This document shows, one piece after another, positions 41,370 to 50,184 of a stretch of DNA of 64,000 bases. The notes below the pieces were generated by a model that ran no database searches, was not told the origin of the DNA, and saw nothing but the letters and a program-made list of their open reading frames with translations. This stretch comes from Halomarina ordinaria (GTDB lineage Archaea; Halobacteriota; Halobacteria; Halobacteriales; Haloarculaceae). Both the position numbers and the translations under genes were made by a program. Position 1 is the first letter of the stretch. Every line of letters begins with the position of its first letter. The stretch spans positions 1,798,001-1,862,000 of the forward strand of contig NZ_JARRAH010000001.1 in the NCBI RefSeq assembly GCF_030553305.1, in the 5' to 3' direction.

Positions 41370-43232
41370 TCAGTCCTCGCCGTCGGTACGGAGCAGCGAG
41401 TCGAACGCGCTCGCCTCCTCGCCGGCCTGGACGCCCCAGAGGTGGGCGTAGAGGCCCCCGGCGGCCAGCAACGCCTCGTGCGCGCCGCGCTCGACCACGC
41501 GTCCCTCGTCGAGCACGAGGATGAGGTCCGCTCCCCTGACCGTCGAGAGGCGGTGGGCGATGGCGAGCGTCGTTCGACCGGCGGTGAGGCGGTCGAGCGC
41601 CCGCTGGATGAGGCGTTCCGTCTCGGTGTCGACGGCGCTCGTCGCCTCGTCCAGCACCAGGACCGCCGGGTCCTGCAGGATAGCCCGGGCGATGGCGAGA
41701 CGCTGGCGCTGGCCCCCCGAGAGCTTCACCCCTCGTTCCCCGACCCGAGTGTCGTACCCATCGGGGAGGTCCACGACGAACTCGTGGGCTTCCGCGGCAC
41801 GCGACGCCGCGACGACCGCCTCGTCGGTGGCGTCGAACGACCCGTAGGCGACGTTCTCGCGGACCGTCCCGTCGAAGAGGAAGACGTCCTGCCCGACGTA
41901 CCCCACCGCCGAGCGGAGGCTGTCGAGGGCGAGGTCACGCACGTCGTGGCCGTCGACGCGGACCGCCCCGCTATCCACGTCGTAGAGGCGCAGGAGGAGC
42001 TTCGCGACGGTGGACTTCCCCGCGCCGGTCGGGCCGACGAAGGCGACGGTCTCGCCCGGTTCGACGACGAAGTTCACGTCCGCGAGGACGGGCCGGCCGG
42101 GGACGTAGGCGAAGCTCACGTCGTCGTACTCGACGCGCCCCGTGATTCGCTCCGGGGCGACGGGGTCGGGGCCGTCGCGGACCGTGACGGGGCGTTCGAC
42201 GAGGTCGACGATGCGCTCGCCGCTCGCGCGGGCGTTCTCGTAGGAGTTGACGATGCGCCCCGCCCCGGAGAGCGGTTCGACGAACCGCTGGGTCATGAAC
42301 AGGAAGGTGACCAGTTCGCCCGGCGAGAGCGTGCCGGAGAAGCCGGGCGGCGGGCCGACGACGAGCCAGTACCCCCCGAGCGCGAAGGTGACGGCGAAGG
42401 TGAGGCCCGCGAGCAGGTCCATCGCGGGCTGGTAGAGGTACTCCAGTTTGGCGACCGCCCACGTCCGGAGGTAGTTCTCCCACGAGGCGTCGCGCACGCG
42501 GCCGTTCTCGAAGGCCTCGGCGTTCGAGGTCTTGATGACCTCCATCCCGGCGAGGTTGTTCTCGATGCGGGTGTTGAGGTCGCCGATGCTCGCGCGGAGC
42601 GCGCGGTAGCGCGGGCGGATGGTGCGCATGAACCAGACGGTGAACGCCCCGAGCGCGGGCACCCCGACGAGGGTGACGACGGCGAGTTGCGCGTTCAGGT
42701 AGAACAGGAGGGCGGCGATGCCGAGGACCGTGGCGAGCAGTTGGAGCGCGCCGCTGACGGTCGTCCCGAGGAACATCCGCAGGTTGCGGACGTCGTCGTT
42801 GAGGATAGCCATCACCTGCCCGGTCTGTTTGTCGTCGAAGAACGCCATGTCGAGGTCCTGCATCGCGCGGTAGGCGTCGACGCGGACGGCGTGCTGGATG
42901 CGGTTCGAGAACAGCGAGAGGCTCACCCCCTGGACCCAGGTGAGCGCGCCGCCGACCACGAGCGACCCGAGGACGAGCGCGACGGAGAACCAGAGCTGTG
43001 CGGGCGCCCCGTTCGGAATCCACGCGCCCGGAACGAGCGGGAGGGTGTAGGGACCCGCGTCGGTGAACAGGGCGTCGATGGCGACGCCGAGCACCAGCGG
43101 CGGGACGAGGCTCACGCCGCGTCCGAGGATGCTCGTGACGACGCCGAGGACGAACAGCCCCAGCTCGGGCCGGGCGTAGCGGGCGAAGAGGTCGCGCATC
43201 GGCGCGGCCAGCGGCGACGGCGCCGTACTCAC
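41370..43232 (-). CDS. ABC-type exporter, fused permease and ATPase
   Basis: 620 residues from GTG 43232 (MSTAPSPLAAP); ATG 43199 would give 609. The membrane domain has six helices (about residues 25-330) with coupling-helix region FFDDKQTGQVMAILNDDV. The ATPase has Walker A GPTGAGKST near 405, Q-loop GYVGQDVFLFDGT, signature KLSGGQRQRLAIARA, Walker B VLVLDEATSAVD and switch His AIAHRLSTV. MdlB/MsbA-like half-transporter, so it works as a dimer. Cargo unknown. Confidence 0.93.
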   Translation of the reverse strand: MSTAPSPLAAPMRDLFARYARPELGLFVLGVVTSILGRGVSLVPPLVLGVAIDALFTDAGPYTLPLVPGAWIPNGAPAQLWFSVALVLGSLVVGGALTWVQGVSLSLFSNRIQHAVRVDAYRAMQDLDMAFFDDKQTGQVMAILNDDVRNLRMFLGTTVSGALQLLATVLGIAALLFYLNAQLAVVTLVGVPALGAFTVWFMRTIRPRYRALRASIGDLNTRIENNLAGMEVIKTSNAEAFENGRVRDASWENYLRTWAVAKLEYLYQPAMDLLAGLTFAVTFALGGYWLVVGPPPGFSGTLSPGELVTFLFMTQRFVEPLSGAGRIVNSYENARASGERIVDLVERPVTVRDGPDPVAPERITGRVEYDDVSFAYVPGRPVLADVNFVVEPGETVAFVGPTGAGKSTVAKLLLRLYDVDSGAVRVDGHDVRDLALDSLRSAVGYVGQDVFLFDGTVRENVAYGSFDATDEAVVAASRAAEAHEFVVDLPDGYDTRVGERGVKLSGGQRQRLAIARAILQDPAVLVLDEATSAVDTETERLIQRALDRLTAGRTTLAIAHRLSTVRGADLILVLDEGRVVERGAHEALLAAGGLYAHLWGVQAGEEASAFDSLLRTDGED

Positions 43233-43413
43233 GGCGCGCGCTCGCTGACCCGACGCGACCCGGTGGTGACGAACCCCTGCGACATTCACCCCCGGTACGC
43301 GACGAACGGGTATGAGGGTCGCGCCGCCCGGGGATGATTCGAGGTAATATTTGCGACCGGATAAATTATCAGATAGTCGAAATGATTTTGTGGTCGCTCG
43401 GGGGAAGGAACGT

Positions 43414-44640
43414 ATGGACTCGGACCCGCACATCGAGACGCTCGCGGTGGGCTACGGCGAGGAACCGACGCCGGAGGCCGGGCCGGGCGACGTCGTCTCG
43501 CCCATCCACCTCGCCTCCACGTACGCGCTCCAGGGGCTAGACACCGACCTCAGCCTGGAGGACGTGGACCCCGAGCGCGGCGAGTTCCTCTACACCCGGC
43601 TGTCGAACCCGACGCGCCACGCCGTCGAGAAGCGCCTCGCCGCCCTCGAAGGGGGGAACCACGGCTTCGCCTTCTCGTCCGGGACGGCGGCCATCGCGAC
43701 GGCGCTCCTCGCGACGGTCGAACCCGGCGACCACGTCGTGGCGTTCGAGGACCTCTACGCCGGGACCCGCCGGATGCTGGAGGGCTTGTTCGCCGAGCGC
43801 CTCGACGTGGACGTGACGTTCGTCGACGCGACCGACTCCGCGAACGTCGAACGTGCGCTCACCGACCGCACGACGCTCGTCTGGATGGAGACGCCGACCA
43901 ACCCCCTGCTGCGTCTCTGTGACGTCGCCGCTATCGCCGACCTCGCCCACGAACGCGGTGCACGCCTCGGCGTCGACAACACGTTCCTCAGTCCCTACTT
44001 CCAGCGCCCGCTCACCCTGGGGGCCGACGTCGTCGTCCACAGCACCACCAAGTACCTCAACGGCCACTCCGACGGCCTCGGGGGGGCGCTCGTCACCGAC
44101 GACGACGCGCTCGCCGAGGTGGTGGGGTTCCACCAGCAGGTCGCCCTCGGGAACGTCCTCGCCCCCTTCGACAGCTACCTCCTCCTGCGCGGGCTGAAGA
44201 CCTTCCCGCTCCGGATGCGCGCACACGAGGCGAACGCGCGGGCGGTCGCCGAGTACCTGGTCGACCACGACCGGGTACGACGCGTCCACTACCCGGGACT
44301 GGACTCGCACCCCCAGCACGCCCTCGCGCGCGAGCAGACCAGCGGGTTCGGCGGCGTCCTGTCGTTCGAACTCGACGGCGATATGGACGACGTGACGCGC
44401 TTCGTCGCCGGCCTGGAGCACTTCCGGCTGGCGGTGAGCCTCGGCGGCGTCGAGAGCCTCGTCGAGTGCCCGGCGGCGATGACCCACGAACCCATCCCGC
44501 GCGCCGAGCGCGAGGCGGTCGGCATCACCGACACCCTGCTCCGCGTGTCGGTGGGTATCGAGCACGTCGACGACCTGCTCGCCGACCTCGACGGCGCGTT
44601 CGCGCGCCTCGCGAACGCCGACCCCGCGCGCTCGGTCTGA
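43414..44640 (+). CDS. Cystathionine gamma-synthase/lyase family PLP enzyme
   Basis: 408 residues of the trans-sulfuration family: ETLAVGYGEEPTPEAGDVVSPIHLASTYALQ-like start, FLYTRLSNPTRHAVEKRLAALEGG near residue 65, AFSSGTAAI near 88, WMETPTNPLLR near 158, the PLP lysine in HSTTKYLNGHSDGLGG near 210, and SLGGVESL near 340. Members catalyse gamma- or beta-replacement/elimination on Cys, homocysteine, cystathionine or O-acetylhomoserine; sequence alone does not say which. An AT-rich promoter (43345-43395) precedes it. Confidence 0.9.
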   Translation: MDSDPHIETLAVGYGEEPTPEAGPGDVVSPIHLASTYALQGLDTDLSLEDVDPERGEFLYTRLSNPTRHAVEKRLAALEGGNHGFAFSSGTAAIATALLATVEPGDHVVAFEDLYAGTRRMLEGLFAERLDVDVTFVDATDSANVERALTDRTTLVWMETPTNPLLRLCDVAAIADLAHERGARLGVDNTFLSPYFQRPLTLGADVVVHSTTKYLNGHSDGLGGALVTDDDALAEVVGFHQQVALGNVLAPFDSYLLLRGLKTFPLRMRAHEANARAVAEYLVDHDRVRRVHYPGLDSHPQHALAREQTSGFGGVLSFELDGDMDDVTRFVAGLEHFRLAVSLGGVESLVECPAAMTHEPIPRAEREAVGITDTLLRVSVGIEHVDDLLADLDGAFARLANADPARSV

Positions 44641-44659
44641 GCGGCGAGCGGGCGTTCCG

Positions 44660-44823
44660 AAGGCCCTAAGTACGCCATGGCAGTAGTCTGGACAACTCGC
44701 TGGCCGAGACGGGCCCCAGCGGGCACCTGCCGGCGCGACCCCGAACGCGGGTCGCGACCACGCAGGCCGGAATGTGGCGCGACCCGCTCGCGCTGAACCA
44801 CCCAACGCCCGTCGGAACACACC
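44660..44823 (+). promoter_or_regulatory. Promoter and structured leader of rpl15e
   Basis: CCTAAGTA (44665-44672) is a TATA-like box far from the ATG at 44824, predicting a leader of ~130 nt. The leader can fold: GCGACCC pairs with GGGTCGC around a CGAACGC loop (about 44736-44756), enclosed by CTGC/GCAG and an outer CTGGCC/GGCCGG stem. Possible ribosomal-protein leader regulation, or an independent small RNA. A small ORF in the region (MAVVWTTRWPRRAPAG) is not convincing. Confidence 0.35.
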
Positions 44824-45414
44824 ATGGCACGAAGCTTCTACTCGCACATCCGCGAGGCGTGGAAGGACCCGAAGGAAGGCAAGCTCGCCGAACTCCAGTG
44901 GCAGCGAAAGCAGGAGTGGCGGAACCAGGGCGCCATCGAGCGCATCGAGCGCCCCACCCGACTCGACAAGGCGCGCTCGCTCGGCTACAAGGCCAAGCAG
45001 GGCGTCGTCCTCGCGCGCGTCAGCGTCCGCAAGGGCAGCGCGCGCAAGCAGCGCTTCACCGCCGGGCGGCGCTCGAAGCGCCAGGGCGTCCGGAAGATCA
45101 CCCGCAAGAAGAACCTCCAGCGCGTCGCCGAGGAGCGCGCGTCGCGGAAGTTCCGCAACCTGCGCGTGCTCAACTCCTACAGCGTCGGACAGGACGGCTC
45201 CCAGAAGTGGTTCGAGGCCATCCTCATCGACCCCGAGCACCCCGCCATCCAGAACGACGACGAGCTGAACTGGATCTGCGACGACAGCCAGCGCGGGCGC
45301 GCCTTCCGGGGCAAGACCGGCGCCGGCAAGCGCGGACGCGGCCTGCGCAACCGCGGCACCGGCGCCGAGAAGGTCCGTCCGGGCGTCCGGGCGAACAAGG
45401 GTCGCGGCAAGTAA
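44824..45414 (+). CDS. rpl15e: 50S ribosomal protein L15e
   Basis: 196 residues of eukaryote/archaeal-specific L15e: MARSFYSHIREAWKDPKEG, a basic core RRSKRQGVRKITRKKNLQ and a C-terminal GRGLRNRGTGAEKVRPGVRANKGRGK-like tail. Strongly basic even in a halophile, as expected for an rRNA-binding protein at the tunnel exit region. Normal length, ATG start, long leader upstream. Confidence 0.97.
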   Translation: MARSFYSHIREAWKDPKEGKLAELQWQRKQEWRNQGAIERIERPTRLDKARSLGYKAKQGVVLARVSVRKGSARKQRFTAGRRSKRQGVRKITRKKNLQRVAEERASRKFRNLRVLNSYSVGQDGSQKWFEAILIDPEHPAIQNDDELNWICDDSQRGRAFRGKTGAGKRGRGLRNRGTGAEKVRPGVRANKGRGK

Positions 45415-45529
45415 CGCTCGCGGAACACACACGGAACGGTCACGGAACGCTTCTTTCGGGAGGACTCGGACCGACGCCGAGTCCAGCCGCCGGCAGTACG
45501 CTCATGCGCGCGCGGCACGACTCCCCCGT

Positions 45530-46258
45530 ATGGACCTCATCGACGCGCTCGTCCCCGAGAGCGAGGGGACCCCGCTCGTCTGCGTGGTCGGCGCTGGAGG
45601 GAAGAAGACGACCCTCTACACGCTCTCGAACGCCCTCGACCGTGCGGTCGTCACCGCCACCGTCCGTATCCCCATCTTCGACGAACACGTCGGGGAGGTG
45701 CGCGTCACCGACGACCCGGTGGACGCCGTCGCGGCGCACGACGGGCCGTGGCCCCTCGGCGTCGTCCCCGAGCGCGAGGACGACCGGTACCTCGGCTACG
45801 AGACGGCGACGGTCGACGCGCTCACCGAGACGGACGTCGACGCCGTCCTCGTGAAGGCCGACGGCGCCCGGATGCGCGAGTTCAAGGCGCCCGACGCCGA
45901 TGAACCCCGCCTCCCCGCGGCGAGCACCGCCGTCCTCCCCATCGCCAGCGTGCAGGTCGTCGGCCGCCCCCTGACCGACGACTACGTCCACCGGCCCGAG
46001 CGGGTGGCGGCGCTCACCGACCGCGAGGTGGGCGACACCGTCCGCGCGGAGGACGTGGCGACGGTCCTCACCCACCCCGACGGCGGGTGCAAGGGCGTTC
46101 CCGGGGACACGACGGTCGTCCCCGTCCTGAACAAGGTCGACGACGCCGACTGGGAGCGCACCGCTCGCACCATCGCTCGCCGGATTCACGAGCGCGCCGA
46201 CGTCCCCTACGTCGCGCTCACGCACCTCCGCGGCGGCGACCTCGTGGCGGTCGTCTAA
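45530..46258 (+). CDS. yqeC: YqeC-like putative selenium/molybdenum cofactor-dependent hydroxylase accessory protein
   Basis: 242 residues, Rossmann-like with VVGAGGKKTTLYTLSNAL near residue 20, VLVKADGARMREFKAPDADEPRLP near 108 and VPVLNKVDDADW near 200. YqeC proteins occur beside molybdenum hydroxylase and dehydrogenase genes in bacteria, where a role in selenium- or molybdenum-dependent enzyme maturation was proposed. Here it precedes mobA and the formate dehydrogenase region, which supports a molybdenum role (inference). Confidence 0.85.
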   Translation: MDLIDALVPESEGTPLVCVVGAGGKKTTLYTLSNALDRAVVTATVRIPIFDEHVGEVRVTDDPVDAVAAHDGPWPLGVVPEREDDRYLGYETATVDALTETDVDAVLVKADGARMREFKAPDADEPRLPAASTAVLPIASVQVVGRPLTDDYVHRPERVAALTDREVGDTVRAEDVATVLTHPDGGCKGVPGDTTVVPVLNKVDDADWERTARTIARRIHERADVPYVALTHLRGGDLVAVV

Positions 46259-46866
46259 CCGAGACGCGCCTCGGCCGCCGCCAGTTCCTCGCGGGTGTTG
46301 ACGTTCTCGAACGTGTCGAGCGACCCGTGCGCCCGGAGGGCGGGTTCGTCGACGACGACGTAGTCCACCTCGAACAGCGCCGCCAGAATCTTGTGGTCGT
46401 CGCGGGCGAGCGCCGCGTCGCAGGCGTCGGCCATCGCGTCCGCCCGGTAGACGGCGTGGGTCGTCTGGAACCACTCGTCGTCGAGGCGCGGGACGGCGGC
46501 GTCGTGGTCGACGACTCGCTCGAAGAGGAACGCGACGATTCCGGGGTCGACGAACGGCATGTCGCAGGCGACGACGAAGGCGTACTCGCCCTCGACCGCC
46601 CGCAGCCCCCGACCGATACCGGCCATCGGCCCCTCGTCGGGGGTCTCGTCGACGGCGAAGCGCACCGGGAGCGGAAAGCCGTCGAGCGCGGCGTCGATGG
46701 CGTCGACCTGGTCCTCGCGGCAGTTGACGACGAGCGCGTCGACGACGGACACGAGGCGGTCCGCGACCCGGCGTATCATCGGCGTCCCGGCGAGGTCGGC
46801 GACGGCCTTGTCGCGCGGCCCGAAGCGCGTCGAGCGCCCGCCGGCGAGGACGACGGCGGTGTGCAT
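46255..46866 (-). CDS. mobA: Molybdenum cofactor guanylyltransferase
   Basis: 203 residues: AVVLAGGRSTRFGPRDKAVADLAGTPM (GTP-binding loop near residue 6), VACDMPFVDPGIV near 100 and ENVNTREEL near the end. MobA converts molybdopterin to the bis-guanine dinucleotide form used by DMSO-reductase-family enzymes, which includes both formate dehydrogenase-like proteins encoded in this window. Overlaps yqeC by 4 bp tail to tail. Confidence 0.93.
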   Translation of the reverse strand: MHTAVVLAGGRSTRFGPRDKAVADLAGTPMIRRVADRLVSVVDALVVNCREDQVDAIDAALDGFPLPVRFAVDETPDEGPMAGIGRGLRAVEGEYAFVVACDMPFVDPGIVAFLFERVVDHDAAVPRLDDEWFQTTHAVYRADAMADACDAALARDDHKILAALFEVDYVVVDEPALRAHGSLDTFENVNTREELAAAEARLG

Positions 46867-46956
46867 ACCCGGGGGTACCGGTCCGAGGGGTAAACGCCCG
46901 GCGGTCCGAAAAACGAGACCGTTTCGGGGCTGGAGTGGAAACGAGGGGGTTCGCGC

Positions 46957-49900
46957 TCAGTCGTCGTCGTCGGCCACGGCGGCGTCCGCCGATGTCTCGG
47001 GCGCGACACCCGCGTCGGGGCCGGCGGGTCTCGCCCGGACGCTCGCCACCTTGTACTCGGGGATGCCGCTGACGGCGTCGAACGACTCGCGCGTAAGCGT
47101 GTTGACGGCGCCCGCGGCGAAGTGCATCGGGATGAACACGACGCCCACGCCGGGTCGGTCGGTCACGCGCGCGTCGACCGTTATCTCCCCGCGCTTCGAC
47201 TCGACGAGAACTGGCTCGCCGTCCTCGATGCCGAGTCGCTCGGCCGTCTCGGGGTGAATCTCGACGAAGCTCTCGCCGACGTGGTGCATCAGCCCCTCGA
47301 CGCGGCGGGTGAGCGTCCCCGTGTGCCAGTGGTAGAGCACGCGCCCGCTGGTGAGCGTGAGGGGGTACTCCTCGCTCGGGAGTTCGCCCGGTTCGCCCAT
47401 GTCCGCGGGGACGAACCGCGCGAGGCCGTCCTCGAAGTTGAACTCCTCCTCGTAGAGGAAGGGCGTGCCGGGGTCGTCGGCGTCGCGACAGGGCCACTGG
47501 AGGCCGTCGCCGACCGCCTCGAGGCGGTCGTGACTGATGCCCCCGTAGATGGGGACGAGGTCGTTTATCTCGTCCATCACGTCGGCGGGCGAGTCGTAGT
47601 CCCAGTCGAACCCGAGGCGGTTCGCGAGTTCCTGGACGATGACCCAGTCGGGGAGCGCCTCGCCCGGCGCGTCCATCGCCTTCCCGACGAGCTGGACCCG
47701 CCGTTCGGTGTTCGTGAACGTGCCGTTCTTCTCCGCGAAGGTGGCCGCGGGGAGGACGACGTCGGCGTACTCCGCCGTCTCGGTCATGAAGATGTCCTGG
47801 ACGACGAGGAAGTCGAGGTCCTCCAGCGCCTCGCGGGCGTGCGAGAGGTCCGGTTCCGACAGCGCGGGGTTCTCCCCGACGACGTACATGCCGTGGACGT
47901 TGCCCGCGAGCGCCTCGCTGAACGCCTCGGGCACCCGGAGGCCGACCTCGCCGGGCGGGCGTTCGCCCCACACCTCGGCGAACCGGTCGAGCACCTCGGG
48001 GTCGGTGACGTCCTGGTAGCCGGGGAGGTTGTTCGGGAGCGTCCCCATGTCGCCGCCGCCGCCCTGGACGTTGTTCTGCCCGCGGAACGGCGAGAAGCCG
48101 GCGCCGGGCTTGCCGACGTGGCCGGTGACGAGCGCGAGGTTCGCCAGCGCGAGGACGTTCTGCGTCCCGTGGGAGTGCTGGGTCATCCCCATCGCCCACC
48201 CGAAGACGCAGGTGTCGGCGTTCGCGATGGTCTCGGCCGCCCGGGTGAGTTCCTCGGGCGGGACGTCCGTCAGGCGCTCGACCTCCTCGGGCGTGAACGG
48301 TTCGACCTTCTCGCGGAGGTCCTCGAAGTTCTTCGTGCGCTCCTCGACGAAGGCCTCGTCGTGGAGGCCCTCGTCGATGATGTGACGAATCATCCCGTTT
48401 ATCCACGCCACGTCGTAGCCCGGGCGCGTCCGGGAGTACTGGGTGGCGTGTTCGGCGATTTCGACCTTCCGGGGGTCGAAGACGAAGAGGTCCGCGCCGT
48501 CGCGGACGTTCTGCTTGATGCGCGTGGCGAGGACGGGGTGGCTCTCGGTGGTGTTCGACCCCGTGATGAGGTAACAGTCGGTCTCGCCGATGTCCTCGTT
48601 GATGCGGTTGGACATCGCGCCGAAGCCGACGGTCTGTTTCAGCGCCGCCACGGTCGAGGAGTGACAGAGGCGCGCGCAGTTGTCGATGTTCTTCGAGCCG
48701 AGCACCTGCCGGGCGAACTTCTGGACGAGGTAGGCCTCCTCGTTGGTCCCCTTCGAGGAGGCGAAGGTGGCCAGCGCGTCGGGGCCGTGGTCGTCGCGGA
48801 TGCCGGCGAACTCGCTCGCGACGCGCGAGAGCGCCTCCTCCCACGTCGCCTCGCGGAACTCGCCGTCCTCCTTGACGAGCGGGGTCTGCAGACGCGTCTC
48901 CTGGTCGACGAACTCGTAGCCGAACTTCCCCTTCACGCACGTCGAGAAGTCGTTGACGGGCGCGTGGTCGGGGTCGGTCGGCTGGACGGCGAGGAAGTCG
49001 TCGTCCTTCGCGTGGACCTCGAAGCGACAGCCGACCGCGCAGTACCCGCAGGTGGTCTCGGTCTTCTCGACGCCCGAGCGGCGGACGTCGCTCACCGCGT
49101 CCGCGATGTCGAAGAGGACGCCCTCGGGCATCGTCGACGCCGCGACGTCCTCGGCGGTGTGTTCGACTTTCTGCCACGCCTTCTCGCCCACGTCGCGGGC
49201 GGCGTCGGTGGCGTCGGCGCGGGCCTTCGCCATGAACCGGGCGACGCCCTGCTTCTCCTCGATGTCGACCTCCTCCTCGCGCTCGGAACGGCGCTCGTCG
49301 TCGGCCGTCCGCGCGGGTTCGTGTTCGATGACCTTCCCGACGGAGTTGCGCTGGTTGAACCCCGGGATGGGGAGGGTGGCGACGCCGTCGTAGCCCTTCT
49401 CCGTGAGCGACCCGGTCGGACAGACCGTCGCGCAGTGGCCACAGGAGACGCACGTGGAGTCCGCCATCGTGGCGGCGTCGGTCTGGAAGTCGACGTGAGT
49501 GTCGCCGCCGGAGCCGTCGATGCGGAGGACGCCCTCGACCTGCACGTCGTTACACGCCTCGACGCACCGGTTACAGAGGATGCACTTGTTGCGGTCTATC
49601 TGGATGAACGAGGAGGTGTCGTCGAGGGGTTCGTACTCGTCGCGGTCGTCGAGGACGCCGTAGCGCGGGTGCGAGACGTCGTTCTCGATGGAGACGTCCT
49701 GCAGTTCGCAGTCGCCGTTCGCGTTGCAGGTCGTACAGCGCAGGTTGTGGTTCGACAGCAGGAGGTCGAGGTTCACGTCGCGGGCCTCCTCGGCGTCGGT
49801 GGCGTCTGTCGAGACGGAGAGGCCGTCCTCGGCGGGGAAGCTACACGAGGGGACGAGGCCGTGGTCGTCCGTCTCGACCATGCAGGTGCGACACTCCGAG

Positions 49901-50184
49901 CGCGGGCCGATGTTGTCGCCCTGCTCGGTGTCGCGGTCGTACGAACAGAGCGCCGGGACGTACGCCTCGGTGTCGACGGCCTCGACGGCGTCGAGCAGCG
50001 TCGACCCCGCCGGGAGCGCGACGGGTGCGCCGTCGACCTCGACGGTGACCATCTCGTCGCCTGCCGTCGGCGTCCGGAGGTCGGGGTCGTTCGCCGTCCC
50101 CGTGACGAAGTCCTCGGTCAGGGGGGTCTCTGGTTGCGGGTCGTCGACGGTCGGGACGCGGGGGAGTGGTGGTTGCGTGCTCAT
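46957..50184 (-). CDS. fdhF: Formate dehydrogenase alpha subunit with NuoG-like iron-sulfur N-terminus
   Basis: 1075 residues. N-terminal NuoG-like part: 2Fe-2S ligands CSYDRDT...CRTC (about 80-105), CTTCNANGDC near 155, and two 4Fe-4S motifs CILCNRCVEAC and CVSCGHCATVCPTG (about 200-260). A charged alpha-helical linker (~290-380) precedes CGYCAVGC and the molybdopterin domain, with NCARLCHSSTV (Cys as Mo ligand, not Sec) near 530. It probably oxidises formate and passes electrons to the NuoF-like protein whose gene overlaps it (ATGA). The C-terminal Mo-guanine domain ends in acidic DDDD. Confidence 0.93.
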   Translation of the reverse strand: MSTQPPLPRVPTVDDPQPETPLTEDFVTGTANDPDLRTPTAGDEMVTVEVDGAPVALPAGSTLLDAVEAVDTEAYVPALCSYDRDTEQGDNIGPRSECRTCMVETDDHGLVPSCSFPAEDGLSVSTDATDAEEARDVNLDLLLSNHNLRCTTCNANGDCELQDVSIENDVSHPRYGVLDDRDEYEPLDDTSSFIQIDRNKCILCNRCVEACNDVQVEGVLRIDGSGGDTHVDFQTDAATMADSTCVSCGHCATVCPTGSLTEKGYDGVATLPIPGFNQRNSVGKVIEHEPARTADDERRSEREEEVDIEEKQGVARFMAKARADATDAARDVGEKAWQKVEHTAEDVAASTMPEGVLFDIADAVSDVRRSGVEKTETTCGYCAVGCRFEVHAKDDDFLAVQPTDPDHAPVNDFSTCVKGKFGYEFVDQETRLQTPLVKEDGEFREATWEEALSRVASEFAGIRDDHGPDALATFASSKGTNEEAYLVQKFARQVLGSKNIDNCARLCHSSTVAALKQTVGFGAMSNRINEDIGETDCYLITGSNTTESHPVLATRIKQNVRDGADLFVFDPRKVEIAEHATQYSRTRPGYDVAWINGMIRHIIDEGLHDEAFVEERTKNFEDLREKVEPFTPEEVERLTDVPPEELTRAAETIANADTCVFGWAMGMTQHSHGTQNVLALANLALVTGHVGKPGAGFSPFRGQNNVQGGGGDMGTLPNNLPGYQDVTDPEVLDRFAEVWGERPPGEVGLRVPEAFSEALAGNVHGMYVVGENPALSEPDLSHAREALEDLDFLVVQDIFMTETAEYADVVLPAATFAEKNGTFTNTERRVQLVGKAMDAPGEALPDWVIVQELANRLGFDWDYDSPADVMDEINDLVPIYGGISHDRLEAVGDGLQWPCRDADDPGTPFLYEEEFNFEDGLARFVPADMGEPGELPSEEYPLTLTSGRVLYHWHTGTLTRRVEGLMHHVGESFVEIHPETAERLGIEDGEPVLVESKRGEITVDARVTDRPGVGVVFIPMHFAAGAVNTLTRESFDAVSGIPEYKVASVRARPAGPDAGVAPETSADAAVADDDD

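Noticed and set aside
44679-44800. Small frame MAVVWTTRWPRRAP before rpl15e
   Set aside because: Arg/Pro-rich with poor halophilic composition; the same stretch is better explained as a folded leader.
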